Source: Nymphaea colorata
Lineage: Eukaryota > Streptophyta > Magnoliopsida > Nymphaeales > Nymphaeaceae
DNA: 64,000 bases
Assembly (NCBI RefSeq): GCF_008831285.2
Contig: NC_045141.1
Coordinates: forward strand, 10,962,106-11,026,105
Direction of reading: 5' to 3'
Part shown: positions 10,680 to 21,782 of the stretch, in pieces
Layout: each line of letters opens with the position of its first letter
How positions within the stretch are numbered: the first letter of the stretch is position 1
Program-made: the position numbers and the translations under genes
Notes under the pieces: generated by a model
Told to the model about the DNA's origin: nothing
Database searches by the model: none
Seen by the model: the letters and a program-made list of their open reading frames with translations, nothing else

Positions 10680-12600
10680 TCTTGGGTATTGTCGACAGCC
10701 CAAGCCATTGGCAAAGACCCCCCAAGGCCATCGGCAATTCATATGCCAATGGCAGTAAAACCGTCCGTAGTACTTCCGTAGGCAAAACAATTCCCGACCA
10801 TTTTAACCGTTAGGAATTTGTGAACGAAATACGGGGGGATTTTTTTCCCTATCTATAGCGGAGAACGATATCACCGGTAAAGGTTTTACTGGTGACACAA
10901 CAAGGCGGCATCCATGACTATCTCTAGCGGTGTTTTGCCTGGGGGGGTCCATGTCTATTACACACCCTATACCGGTGATGCTTTCCACTGCCGTATTGCG
11001 CACAGATAAAAAATAAAAAAATAAAAGAAAAAAAAAACTGAAATGAAGTTGATGGTAGCTTAACAAAAACTTAGCACACCCTGAACATCATGGTGATTAT
11101 ATATATACAATTACAAAGTATACATTTAAATCACCATTAGCGATTACCATTGAAAAAGGAAAAGATCATACAACACTATAAAGTAATAAACTATATACTG
11201 GTCTGTGATAGAAAAAGTTTGGACTCTGAATGAACATATGATAGCCGATTCAGACCCCTTCCATACCATAGAATCGGTATCAATACTCAGGAGGACAGAT
11301 GAACACCAGCATTGCTTTTATGTTTCAGATATAGCTCCTCCAAAGCAACACACTCCACATATATTGTCAATCACATCATACTGCAAGCATGCCAATTTCA
11401 GATATTTTAAAAAAGATTAAACAATGATTTCACAAATGGAAGTACACACAATTCGTCCAAGAAAGAAGATACCTATTATTTTAGACTTCTACCACTTCAA
11501 ATATTGATTTTTGTGAATTTCTAGACAAAACACCAGCATTGCTACCCGTTTGTGCAGATTCGCACAATATGGCCAAAATGCAGTAGCAAGGGACCGGAAG
11601 AGCCTAGGAAAGTCATGAAAGAGTAATTGTCAGCAAAAATAAGATACTATCTGTCGTAGTTAAGCTCAGACTCATAAAGCTACTATCAGCTCATGACCAT
11701 GGAAAGTAACTTGAGTGATGCACTGAATTTATATCTAACTGAGAAAAATGGATGGATACTTGAAACGCTTTTGATAAATCTATCAATACACTCCATAATT
11801 AATAATGAACAGTTAATTATGAAAAATCTAAGAACCCCCTTATCAATACACATTTGGCGAATGGCAACGATGAAAAGTTCATGAAGTAGAGGCTGATTAT
11901 TGGTGAGAAGAAAATCTAACTCATTAACTGTCAACGACTTTTCAACAATTGAGAGGTGGTGGTAATTTGATGAGGTAAAGATCGATTCATGCTACTCCTA
12001 GCAAGTTTCTCAAGTATTTACCCATAAAAAGGATGTTACACTTGAACTTTATCTAAGCTCTTACATCATAATGATCACAGGTTAAGAGTTAATTTCTCTT
12101 TCAAAAATTACCCTTGCACGTAACATTTTCTTGAAAAAAAATGTTAGTACAAAGTCCAATTATAAATGGAAGTTATAGCCGTCATAAATAGAAGAGAAAA
12201 AAGATTTGCATACGAGATGCAGAAAAAGCAATGCCTGTAACAAGTAAATAATCAGCACATAAAAGACTTTTGTAGATAATTGAAGGATTACGAACCATAA
12301 TATGGTTACACAAAATTTTGTAGCTTTTTAGTTCCCATGATGATGCCAAGAACCAACCAAAACTTAGCAATCACGAGCAACACGATATATAAATCCCAAT
12401 ACCATGAAAAACATAAAAAGAAAGAAATTGCATTGTCCCCTATAACAAATGAAAGTATGCAACAGAAAATTCACAACACGAATAGGACAAAATTAAAAAT
12501 TGTACCTTGTAGTTTTTGAGATAATAACATGCAGAGCTAGTAGAGGAACCCTGGGAGAAAGTGCTAAATTGAAACTGCTATTTTTGCATAAAAATGTGCT
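10680..12600. other. CACTA-like interior, no recognised gene
   Basis: The first 330 bp are comparatively GC-rich and carry subterminal-type motifs (ctatagcgg, ctctagcgg, ataccggtg). The remainder is AT-rich. On the minus strand around 11617-11537 there is a short open stretch containing FHDFPRLFRSLA, possibly another exon of the unidentified gene at 12608-13130, but this is not demonstrable. Confidence 0.45.
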
Positions 12601-12607
12601 AAATATG

Positions 12608-13130
12608 TCAACCATAACTTCCACAAGCATGTCTTAAACTGTCCAGTGCTTGACTGCGAGTACTGCCCTGGGAAGTATAGATCTTTTGACCCCTCGAAGG
12701 AACATTTAGTTTTTTCACTAGAGCACTAGTACGCTTGTAGAGCAAATAGTCATGAACTTCAGTAAAATCAACATCAACAGCGCATCTCTGTATTGAGCTT
12801 TAGCATGTATTATATACAAGTTTGAGTTACGGGCACAGAGACGATGATCTGTAATATTCAAGAAAATCCATTTGAAGACGAATTTCAGCAGCAACTGACG
12901 TAACTTCTAGCATCCATGTCGCTGATTCACAAATCGGTATGCCAGGAACAATGAGAGTACCTAATACAAATGGAGCAGTTTGTGAATAGAAACTGCTGTT
13001 GTGGAAAACCAGAGTAAAAGCAGCAATACGTTTCATTGGTTCATGGAGAAAAGGCCATCCCATCAAGTAAGGCAGTTAGTATTTCAAGGTGGCACCAGGA
13101 ATATCTCCAATGAACCTCAGTATTTTCCAT
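12608..13130 (-). pseudogene. unidentified gene fragment: two 3'-terminal exons
   Basis: Two minus-strand exons appear to join in frame. The upstream exon (about 13130-12831) reads through FIGDIPGATLKY, a stop codon (TAA, about 13078), GWPFLHEPMKRIAAFTLVF, then FLEYYRSSSLC. A GTAACT donor follows at 12830. The downstream exon (12785-12608) begins after an AG, continues with CAVDVDFTEVHDYLL and SALVKKLNVPSRGQK, and ends in its own stop codon. The amino-acid composition is that of a normal protein. I do not recognise the family. Its place inside a CACTA-like block suggests a captured gene fragment, but the CACTA could instead have enclosed it through later rearrangement. Confidence 0.45.
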
Positions 13131-13629
13131 GCTTATAGAGAATGCATACTTGCGAAGAGTAAATCGGTTCTGATTTACCAACAGAAATAGAGAGATGTCA
13201 AAGCAACAACAACGTGTCTAAGTGAAGCTTTTCTGATACTTCTGATTTGGAATGGTATTTACCTCAAGAGCTTTAAATTACTCTATCTTATTGAGAGTGG
13301 GAGCAAGATGGATGATCGTAGAAAGAGAGAGATCAGCCTAGCCATTTCCCTTGCTGGCCTACCATAAATGTTGGGACCATCCACCAAATTTAACCACCAG
13401 AGAGATTCTCCCGCTGCAGAAATGCTGGAGTCAGTTTTCTTAACTTTGTGCCTCCTCGATCACACCTCCGATGAAGGAAATCAGCATAAAAATATCCCAT
13501 CACTGGTCTGTGACCCCAAATCCATCCAGAAAACAGAAAAACACAAAAGCTAGGGCATCCCAAGCCGAGAAACTGATCCATAAGAGAAAGGAGAGAGAGA
13601 TAGAGAGAGAAAGAACTAATAAAACCGGA

Positions 13630-16600
13630 ATTTATAACAAAATTTGGGGACAAAAAGTCCCATACAAAAACAAAATATAAGAATAAATATATAAGACAGC
13701 AACATAATAAAACAAAATAAGAGAAGTGAGAAAAAGTAGATAGACAGCAAAGTGACCCAACAGCAACACATAAAAGATGGTGTCATAGCTAAATAGCAAT
13801 GGGAAGGTGCGCTTGAAGACCATGTTGTTGCAATCCTCCCAAATGCACCACAAAAAAGATACGAGCCACAGCCTCCAGACACAACCCCAAGAAAAGGGCA
13901 GGTTGGGGGAAAGAATAGAGAAATAAAAGGTGAATAAAGGGCTGGTTTGGAAGGCTACAAACGAAGGAAACCATCAGAGGCAAAAACACTTATAAGAAAG
14001 GACATGAGGTAAAAACATGAAATCAAGACTCAACCGTAGCGAGACAAAAGGGACACTGGTTAGCTAAACTAATGCTAAGGTGTTGTAGGTGGTCAAATGT
14101 ATTGATGTGGTTAGCAAGAAAAACCCATGCAAAATCAATGGCATGAGGATAAGGGCCAGGTGAACAAAGGGACTGGGGTGAGAGCGACGCAGCGGAAAGA
14201 CCAAAAGAAGCTAAGTAGCAAGATGAAAAAGTGAATCTACGGGAAGACGAAAGAAGCCAGGATGGAGGGAAGACTCGATGGGAGGTCCGCAAGGCGGAGG
14301 AAAAGGGGAAGGCTAGAAAACAGGCCACAAAAAAAGTGGGAGGGAGAGGTGTGGGATATGGAAATATCTCAATCACTAGAGGATGACATGTCATATTTGG
14401 AATAAATTAAAAGAGTGATGAGGGAATGTTCAGTTGTCAGACACCACCACCAAGAACACAATGTAGACTCACATGCCCAACTAAGGTTGTTAACTCTAGC
14501 ACCCCCAAGATGATGCGGAAGGGCAACCATGCCCCAACGAGCAAGACAATCTAAGGGCCGATCACCATCCCAGAGGAAGCTACGAATGATCTTATTAAAC
14601 TTTCTCAGGACACCCACAGGAGGTCGAAAGATCGCTAGAACATGGAGGATGACAAACGCAAGACAATGCTTAGTAAAGGTAATAGACCTGAGAAGGAAAG
14701 AAATTTTTCTTGCCAACATTGGAGGTGATCCACAAGCTTCTACTCTATTTCATCCCAAAATGAGGGTGCATGAGGTGATAACGTAATCTGAAGACCGAAG
14801 TAGCCCATGGGCAAGCCAGCTGCTTCTGCAAAAAGTATCGTGGTCGAATCTGCGTGAATGAGAGAAATGTGACATTTGAAGAATTAATAGAAAAACCCAA
14901 GATGAGCTCAAAAACTCAAAGGATGAGCAAAGTTCTCACAATATATTGTGAGAAGTAGTACAAGAGAAAGTCATCAGCATACTGGAGGGTGGAGAAGGCC
15001 TGTAAGTGGGAGAGTGAATGTAGAGTCAAGAAGCCAACAACCGCAGATTGACAAATTAATGCAGAAAGGCACTCGACAACTAAGTTGAAAAGCAATGGCG
15101 ATAATGAACAATCCTGACAAAGGCCGCGACTGAGATTGAAGAATTCACCACACATCCCATCGAAGGATACTGCAAGCTAGACCCTAGTGACAAGCGAAAG
15201 GATCTACTACTGAAACAATGGACTAAAAGCAAGGCGGGTGAAGAGGTCAGATAAAAACTCCCAACTAACCAAATCAAAGGCATTAGAAATGTCCAACTTA
15301 AGAATGAAAGAGAGAAGACACAGACAGTGGAAGGAGTGAACAACTTCATTGGCTAAAGCAATAGCATCATGCAAACGATGACCCTTAATAAACGCAACCT
15401 GCAAGGCATAACTGGCACAAGCCGCATGAAAAGCAACTTAGCGATAATCTTGTAGGGTGTGTCTAAGATGGAGATTGAGTGGAAGTGGTTAACATTTGTA
15501 GCGTTAGGATGCTTAGGTACCAAAACGCCAATGGTCTGATTAAATTCCTTAAGAAAGACAAAGTTGGGGGCAAATTCGTCATGAAACACAAAGACATCAA
15601 CGCTACAAGCCTCCCAAAAGGTGCGAAAAAATTCAAACCATCAATGTCGGGCACCCTATCAGAGCCAAGGGCCAGACAACATTCTTAATTTCTTGGTGTA
15701 GGAAGGGCCACTCTAGGGTGATCGTGTGTAAGACGGAGAGAGAGAAGAGATGAATGTCGAGCAGCAGGGCCCGGAAGTAAAGAGGCTTAGAGTAGAAATC
15801 ACGGAAATGAGTTGTCAAAGCTGAGAGAATGTCATCCCCAATAAATACTTTGTGCCCAATAACCATGGCCTGGAGTAATGTCGAACGACACCTTTGAGAG
15901 GTGGCGAAGTGGAAGAACTTAGAATTTTGATCTCCGTACAAAAACCAACCCAACGTTGAACGTTGCTGCCTATGAATGGACTCCCTAATCCGCCACTCCT
16001 GAACAGGCCACTGAAGACATAAGAGGCAAGAAGACTTATTTGCAGAAAAATTGTCAGATGACTGGAGGGTCCTCATCAGAAGCAATCACCTTAGAAAACT
16101 TGTCACTCTATAAAATGCATTTTCCAAGGATTAACCTCCCTCCTAATGCAATGCAGCTTAAGTGGGAGCCTAAAAGCAGCCCACCTACCACTAATGGTGT
16201 GAGCCCACCACATAGGGATGCCAGACACAAAAGACTCGTCGCGGAGCCACCAAAACTCAAAGCAGAATCAGGTGCACCTGGTTCCAGCTCTACCCCAAAG
16301 AAATGAAAGGAGTAGCGGAGCATGATCAAATAAGTGCCTTAGTCCGGGAACCAAGAATGTCAATGGAAAAGCAGAGAACAGCTCGGGTGAGAGGAAGACA
16401 CGGTCCAGCCTTCGGAGAAGAGGAGGATTTTTATTGTTGGACCAAGTAAACATCTCACTATTCAGAGGCACATTGAAAAGGCCGAACTCATCGACAAACG
16501 TACGAAGACAAATATAAACGGACCAAAAGTGATAGAGGAGGAGGAGTTAGCAAGGCTAAGCAGACAATTGAAGTCCTCTACCAAAAGCCATGGTGAAGAA

Positions 16601-17800
16601 GCAAGCTCACGAGCAAGATGAAGATCAGCCTACAACTATTCATGCAAGGCCCCAACACAAGGGTCACAAACCACAATTACTAAGACCGGGCCATTAAGCC
16701 AGAGACTATTGAGGATGGTCGAGATAGAGTACTTACCAACATGCACAACTACCCCCGTAAGAGGCAGGGACCATGTTAGCAAAATGCCGTCAATAGCACC
16801 ATTAGCCGGAAGGTACCCAAAGGACGGTTGATGCAATACGGTACAAACGCAGACTTGAGAGACCATAGACAGCTTAGTCTCCACCACGATAAGCAAGAAA
16901 AGCCCATGCTGACAGACCCAAGAAGAGATGTATCTACGCCGATAACGGGCACTAAGGCTACGCACATTCCAACAAGTAACCCTTATGGGGAAACCATGTG
17001 AAGCGACGCACGCCTGGCCGTCCTAGCAGCACCGGGAGGGAGGATGGAGGCCTTGGAAGCCCCGATCCTTCGCAATTCTTGCTGCAACCTGACAACGCTG
17101 GAGTGGGAGGCTGGTGCAACAGCGAAAACAAATGAATAATGCAAGAAATTGAACTGATTCTATAGAAGTGAGACCCTAGGAGAGGCAAGTACGCCGGGAA
17201 GGGGAATGCCCAACTCATTATCTAACAAGAGAGAAACAGGTGGCAACCAACCGGGCGAAAGGGGACAAACTGATGGTCCAGTGGTGGAACCAAGAAACCA
17301 AATAGGAGAGGGAGGGGAGGATTGAGAGGTAGGAGTCCACAAAATCAGAATGCAGAGCGGGGGGATGTGGAGGAGGGCAGGGCAAGCAGGGAGGGGGAGC
17401 AAGCAGGTTGGGGGTATAAGGATAGAACAACTGAGTGTAGGTAGCAGTGCAAGCAGGGAAGGTAAGTAGGTAGCAACAATATTGTCATGGGAAACGGAAG
17501 AAGATCGGAACAGGTGGCCAAAGGAGGTAGAGGGGACAAAGGGAGGCAGGTAACAAGGGTAAAGAGCAAGGTAAAAGCAACAGAGAGAGATGAGCTCACT
17601 GGGGGTGATGTATCGATAGAGGCCAAAGCAACCAAACCCGCAGTTGAAGAAGAGTGAGCAACAACAATGTCCTCAAGGGAGCGACCCTCAGTCAATAGAA
17701 GCATGGCGGCACACAAATAAGTGGGGGAGACCGAAGAAGGTGGGTCCGTCGACGCACAGGGTGGTGAATCATCCAACAGGTGAGCAATCGACTATGAGGG
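13630..17800 (-). mobile_element. LINE-2: decayed L1-type retrotransposon
   Basis: A second LINE on the minus strand, inside the CACTA-like block. Endonuclease-like sequence begins at about 16965 (VRSLSARYRR). The endonuclease C-terminal and RT linker region follows (16085-15633, GWFLYGDQNSKFFH). The RT has LKLDISNAFDLVSWEFL (about 15300) and the catalytic YADD (about 14975). The connector includes GGARVNNLSWACE (about 14480), and a zf-RVT region has FAWVFLANHINTFDHL and CPFC (about 14120-14040). The 3'-most recognisable part is IWEDCNNMVFK (about 13845). Frames change repeatedly. The boundaries are approximate; 17000-17800 is Pro/Ser-rich and may be the ORF1 region. Confidence 0.8.
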
Positions 17801-19010
17801 CACAAATGACCAGATGTCGCCAAGAGCACATAGAGCGACTAGTAGCATCGGGTCGGGGTATCCTGAGGCGATCGAACGTGAACCCCCAACTCACAAAGAA
17901 GAAAAAGGATGGGGCAAGTAAGGTGGGAGGAATGCCTAGAAGAGGCCCCAAGCATCTACTAGCTAAAGCGAGCCAATGAAAACACAATTGAAGATGGTAA
18001 ACTACCAACTGAATGACAATGACAATGCCTGATGGGCTCCTTTAGGCCAGCAAAGAAAATTGGCAGTAGTACGGCAAAGCAAGCGATTAAGGGGGAGGGG
18101 GTTACCTAGCCAGATACCACAATGTCTAAGACCACAGCCCAAGCCCTGTGTAGTGGTCGCAATGGCGGAGGAGGTGGGAGGGTGGCCATGATGCCAAGTA
18201 CATGTGTGTGTCCACCCACTACTAAGGGCAGCTGTGTTCGTTCCAACTTAAAGCCTAAGCTAAGCATAGCCCTGCAAGCTGGTGAGTCACAACTTAGCGC
18301 AACGTGAGGGCAAGGCACTGAAGGAGGACTGGGCAGCTAAGGATGGACTCCAAAGGTAGGTGTGTGGAGCACAAGTTGTAGTGGCCGCTATAGCGATGGC
18401 TTGCAAGGCAGCTAAAGGCAAAATAATAAAGGCCACAGGCTATAGCGGTGGAGAAAAGGTAGGACACGCCCTGTGAGTGATGCGGGACACGCTATTCTGG
18501 TGATGGGGGACACTTAGGGGGGGAAACCGGTTGTCGGACAATTGAGATCACCAGAAAAGCTGGCTTTCCTAGAGTTTTCGTCGGATTTCATTTTCTTCAG
18601 GCCAAAACTTTGGAGATGGATTCCTCAAGCATTCGTTCGCCGTTTTTGGTGAAAAAGTGTGCAAAACGATTGTCTGCTCGCCAGGAATGTGCAGGAAACT
18701 ATTGAAGCTGATTGGGCCAATGAAAATGGATTTGAGTCAGTTCCCACAATAGAGCCAACCCTCAAGTGGACACGCCAACCATCTCCATTTGGAGCTAGTT
18801 CTGCAACATTTGGGCTCATGCACAGCCAAAGAAGGATGTGAAAATGGAAGACATTCGCCTCATGAATCAAGCAGCATCAGATTCACTACCACGCAGTTGA
18901 TGGCAGCAGCGAACCATGGTTCTCTCACATCCTGCTAGCACGCTCAGGAAAATGCCACAGAGAATCGTTTGCATGTTGTGGCCAATGGCAGGACTCCTCA
19001 AGCTCGACAC
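17800..19010. other. right part of CACTA-like block, no recognised gene
   Basis: Moderately GC-rich DNA with subterminal-type motifs (gctatagcg at about 18390 and ctatagcgg at about 18424). Short open frames have no recognisable protein character. It may include the 5' end of LINE-2. Confidence 0.4.
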
Positions 19011-19012
19011 TC

Positions 19013-19114
19013 CATGAGAGAGAGAGAGAGAGAGAGAGAGACTAGGTTCCCTCATCAAACTTGAGCGAGTCAGGCCTGAGAGAGAGAGAGACCCAAGTTT
19101 GAGAGAGAGAGAAA
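19013..19114. repeat. (GA)n microsatellite tracts
   Basis: An uninterrupted GA run at about 19013-19041 is followed by shorter GA runs at 19078-19092 and 19100-19114. This is a simple repeat near the right end of the CACTA-like block. Confidence 0.9.
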
Positions 19115-19261
19115 CGAGATTAGAGCATGAGTTTTTAAATTTGGGTGACTTTTTTCTGCATGCGTGATGCATTAGCGACCACGTCCACCATCGGCATCTC
19201 CCTTACCCCTTTTCCAACCGGCTACCTCTCACCGGCAATACTCACATTTGGCGTCATGCGC

Positions 19262-19530
19262 CTTAAATGTTGTAGATCTGCATGCTCACGTCTTAAATAA
19301 GATTAAAACGACAAATCAATTACATATGCAGTTTAATAAAAATATGTACATTGCTACACCTTTTAGGTGGACTTGTCAAGTCAAAAAGCACAATATTTGA
19401 TGCATGATCATCAGCTACTCAGAATCTCACAGATGGAAAAGAAGATTTAAGCATTATTTGTGGATATTTATTTTCAATATCTCATCCTTTAAAATTTTCA
19501 CTTCCCTTAAATAGAAGTTTCATAGAGAAG
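19262..19530 (+). repeat. right fragment of interrupted dispersed repeat
   Basis: This resumes the match to the uninterrupted copy at 432-690 exactly where the CACTA-like block ends. Shared words include cttaaat, tgcatgctcac, aaaatatgtacatt and agcattatttgtggatatt. It has a short insertion near 19490-19500 and gives way at about 19530 to the 3' end of LINE-3. Confidence 0.8.
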
Positions 19531-19534
19531 AAGA

Positions 19535-21700
19535 TATACCCAAAAACACCTGCAGAGGGTTAGGCCCTCAACCTTTATTGATAAGAAATGATATATTTAC
19601 AGCAAAAAATTATAGGATCCGAAGAAGGGGATGGAGACTCATTAAACATTTGCAACTTCAACAACATCCCAATCTGTTGGGAGGTCCTTCCACTTTTGAA
19701 AGTGGTTACCTTCATCTACCAAGAAAAATGGACCAACTGTGGCACTAGCTGGGAACATGTTGTCAATCTGTAAAGATTCAAGATTATGTCAAATCATGTT
19801 GTATTTATCAATCAACCTAGGGTTTCTTCTTGCAACTCTGTTGATCCATTGCAGCCATCGCTTGTTGGCATCAAGAACAATCGGCTTATGCTCTTGAGTG
19901 ACCACCTCTAGATGAAAATTCAGCGGCCAAGTTTCACCCATAGAGGCTGAGGGCTTGGACCACTTTACTACTACAAGAGGAATGGAGCCATTTCTCAATT
20001 TAACAATAGCAACTAACCCCATAGTGTTGTTCCTTTACCACGTGACAATCTGAATTATCGCCCGGCTGTCCCTCTTTTGTCTCCAACCTTTTATCCATAT
20101 TCATGTAAGATACCACATTCTCAGACATTTCATAGAGTGATCATCTGCCTCCATGCTAAAAAGGAACTCCACGCACCGTTCCCATACCAATTTTGCAATC
20201 GATCCTCTAATTTTTTGGGTGCCATGCCTCAACTGGTTTCTCAGTCACCACATACACCAAACTAAAATGTGGAAGACAATTATATCTGCATTTATGTAAA
20301 AGCTTGTAACTTTTTCTCTTCTTCACCCAAGGCTTGAAGTCTTCTTTAGTGGATCCTCTAGGGAGAAGCCAAGAGCCACATCGGGAAGCCAAAACCTTCC
20401 ACACACTCTTCTCTTCACCACTTTGCAACCAGTAATCAAATGGGTGACTGATTCCCTGCCTCTTGACAGAGGGAGAACATGGATGCCAAAGTAATTCCTC
20501 TCCTCTGCAGATTATCATCGGTCAACAACTTCTCTTTGCATGCTAGGTATAGCGACCAGGATGCTCTAGTAGGCCCAAACCCGACCTAAATAGTCTTCCT
20601 CCAACGTTCAACCTGACATTAGAGCATAGATATTGCCAGATTTCATGCCTAGAAGTAACGACCTTTCCTTGCCCTTTCCAAACAATCTCATCCGCATCTT
20701 CTTCAACCAAAGATTCAGGGGAAGGAAAGCGTGTGCCAGGCAACATACACTGTATTAGAGCTTCCACTTGATTGTATGATTGAAGTCACCATTTGGTAGA
20801 TTGTAACATTAGGCTGAGCCACTTGCATGTTCACCCCAAGTAAATGAGGACTTCTATTAAGTAGTCATTCCAACCATTGGTCTTTCCAAAACTTAATTAT
20901 TGTTCCACTCTTGACTTTCCAGCTAACGTCGTCCCTAATGAGTTTCTTTGCTCTAAACATATAATCCCAACAATTAGAGACACAGTGCTATTGTTTAATG
21001 TCCCATAACTTGAGTTATGAATATACTTACCTGTAACATAAGTACCCATGCTGAATCTGCAGAAAGCTCTCGAACAGCCATGAATGCTAAGACCACATAA
21101 TTGACTTCCCTATGGCATCTAACGCCCATGCCACCTTCAGATTTCAGAAGTCAAGCTTTGGACCACGAGATTAGATGGAAGCGTCTCTTCTGAACATCAT
21201 CACCCCACAGAAATTTGGAACATAAGCATTCAATCTGTTTGATAGTGCTACTAGGTTATAGAAAACCCCACTCCAGTAGTTGGGATCGCAGACAAGAAGA
21301 TTTTGACAAGGCACAATCGACCATAATAAGATAAGATTTTTTGCTTCCAAGCAGCTAGTTTGCTTTCCATCTTAATCAGCAACGCATGACACTAGTTAGT
21401 GGAAAGCTTCTCCACTTGAAGTGGCAAACCTAAGTACTTGAACAGCATAGATCCAACTACCTACCCTAACTCATTTACCACTTGTCGAATCTCTGATCTA
21501 CTGACATTAAACCCCACCACTTGGCTTTTTTTGGGGTTAACTACCAACCCTGAATTAGCTTCGATCTCCCAAAGCAGCTCTTCAAATTTACGAATGGAAG
21601 GCCAATGATAAGCTGAAAAAAACAAGAAGTCATCAGCCAACATGATAGATGAAATGGGATTTCTTGATTTACCGGCTTGCGGCAATCTAACCTACCAGTT
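19535..21700 (-). mobile_element. LINE-3: 5'-truncated L1-type retrotransposon
   Basis: The minus strand carries the 3' half of a LINE. It starts within the RT, where a catalytic-box variant LADD lies in the block 21685-21461. The connector is around 21300-20800 and zf-RVT-like sequence follows (20767-20543 and 20518-20207). The 3' end near 19540 has an AATAAAGG-type signal at about 19575. The endonuclease and the first half of the RT are absent, the usual result of incomplete reverse transcription. At its 5' side (about 21700) it abuts the last recognisable exon of a LepA gene fragment. Confidence 0.75.
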
Positions 21701-21782
21701 TTAATAAAGTTTTCAAAAGGCAGCTTTGAAAGACAATAAACTGCAAATCTTAGATCTTATGTCATGGAGTTCTGAGTGCAAC

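Larger units (their letters stand above)
10669..19258. mobile_element. CACTA-like DNA transposon block, 8.6 kb
   Basis: The left end is cactacaagggtc at 10669, fused to an interrupted older repeat. The right end is about 19258, where that repeat resumes. A 3-bp direct repeat cgc (10666-10668 and 19259-19261) fits CACTA insertion. The right end (gcgtcatg) is a degenerate inverted match to the left one, but an inner stretch (caatac, about 19236) also pairs with the left subterminal gtattg (10684). Motifs like ctatagcgg recur near both ends (about 10853 and 18424). No TNP2-type transposase was recognised. It contains LINE-2 and unidentified exons. Confidence 0.6.

Noticed and set aside
17160-17776. 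Pro/Ser/Leu-rich minus-strand frames
   Set aside because: Low-complexity sequence in several overlapping frames; at most a decayed LINE-2 ORF1 region, not an independent gene.
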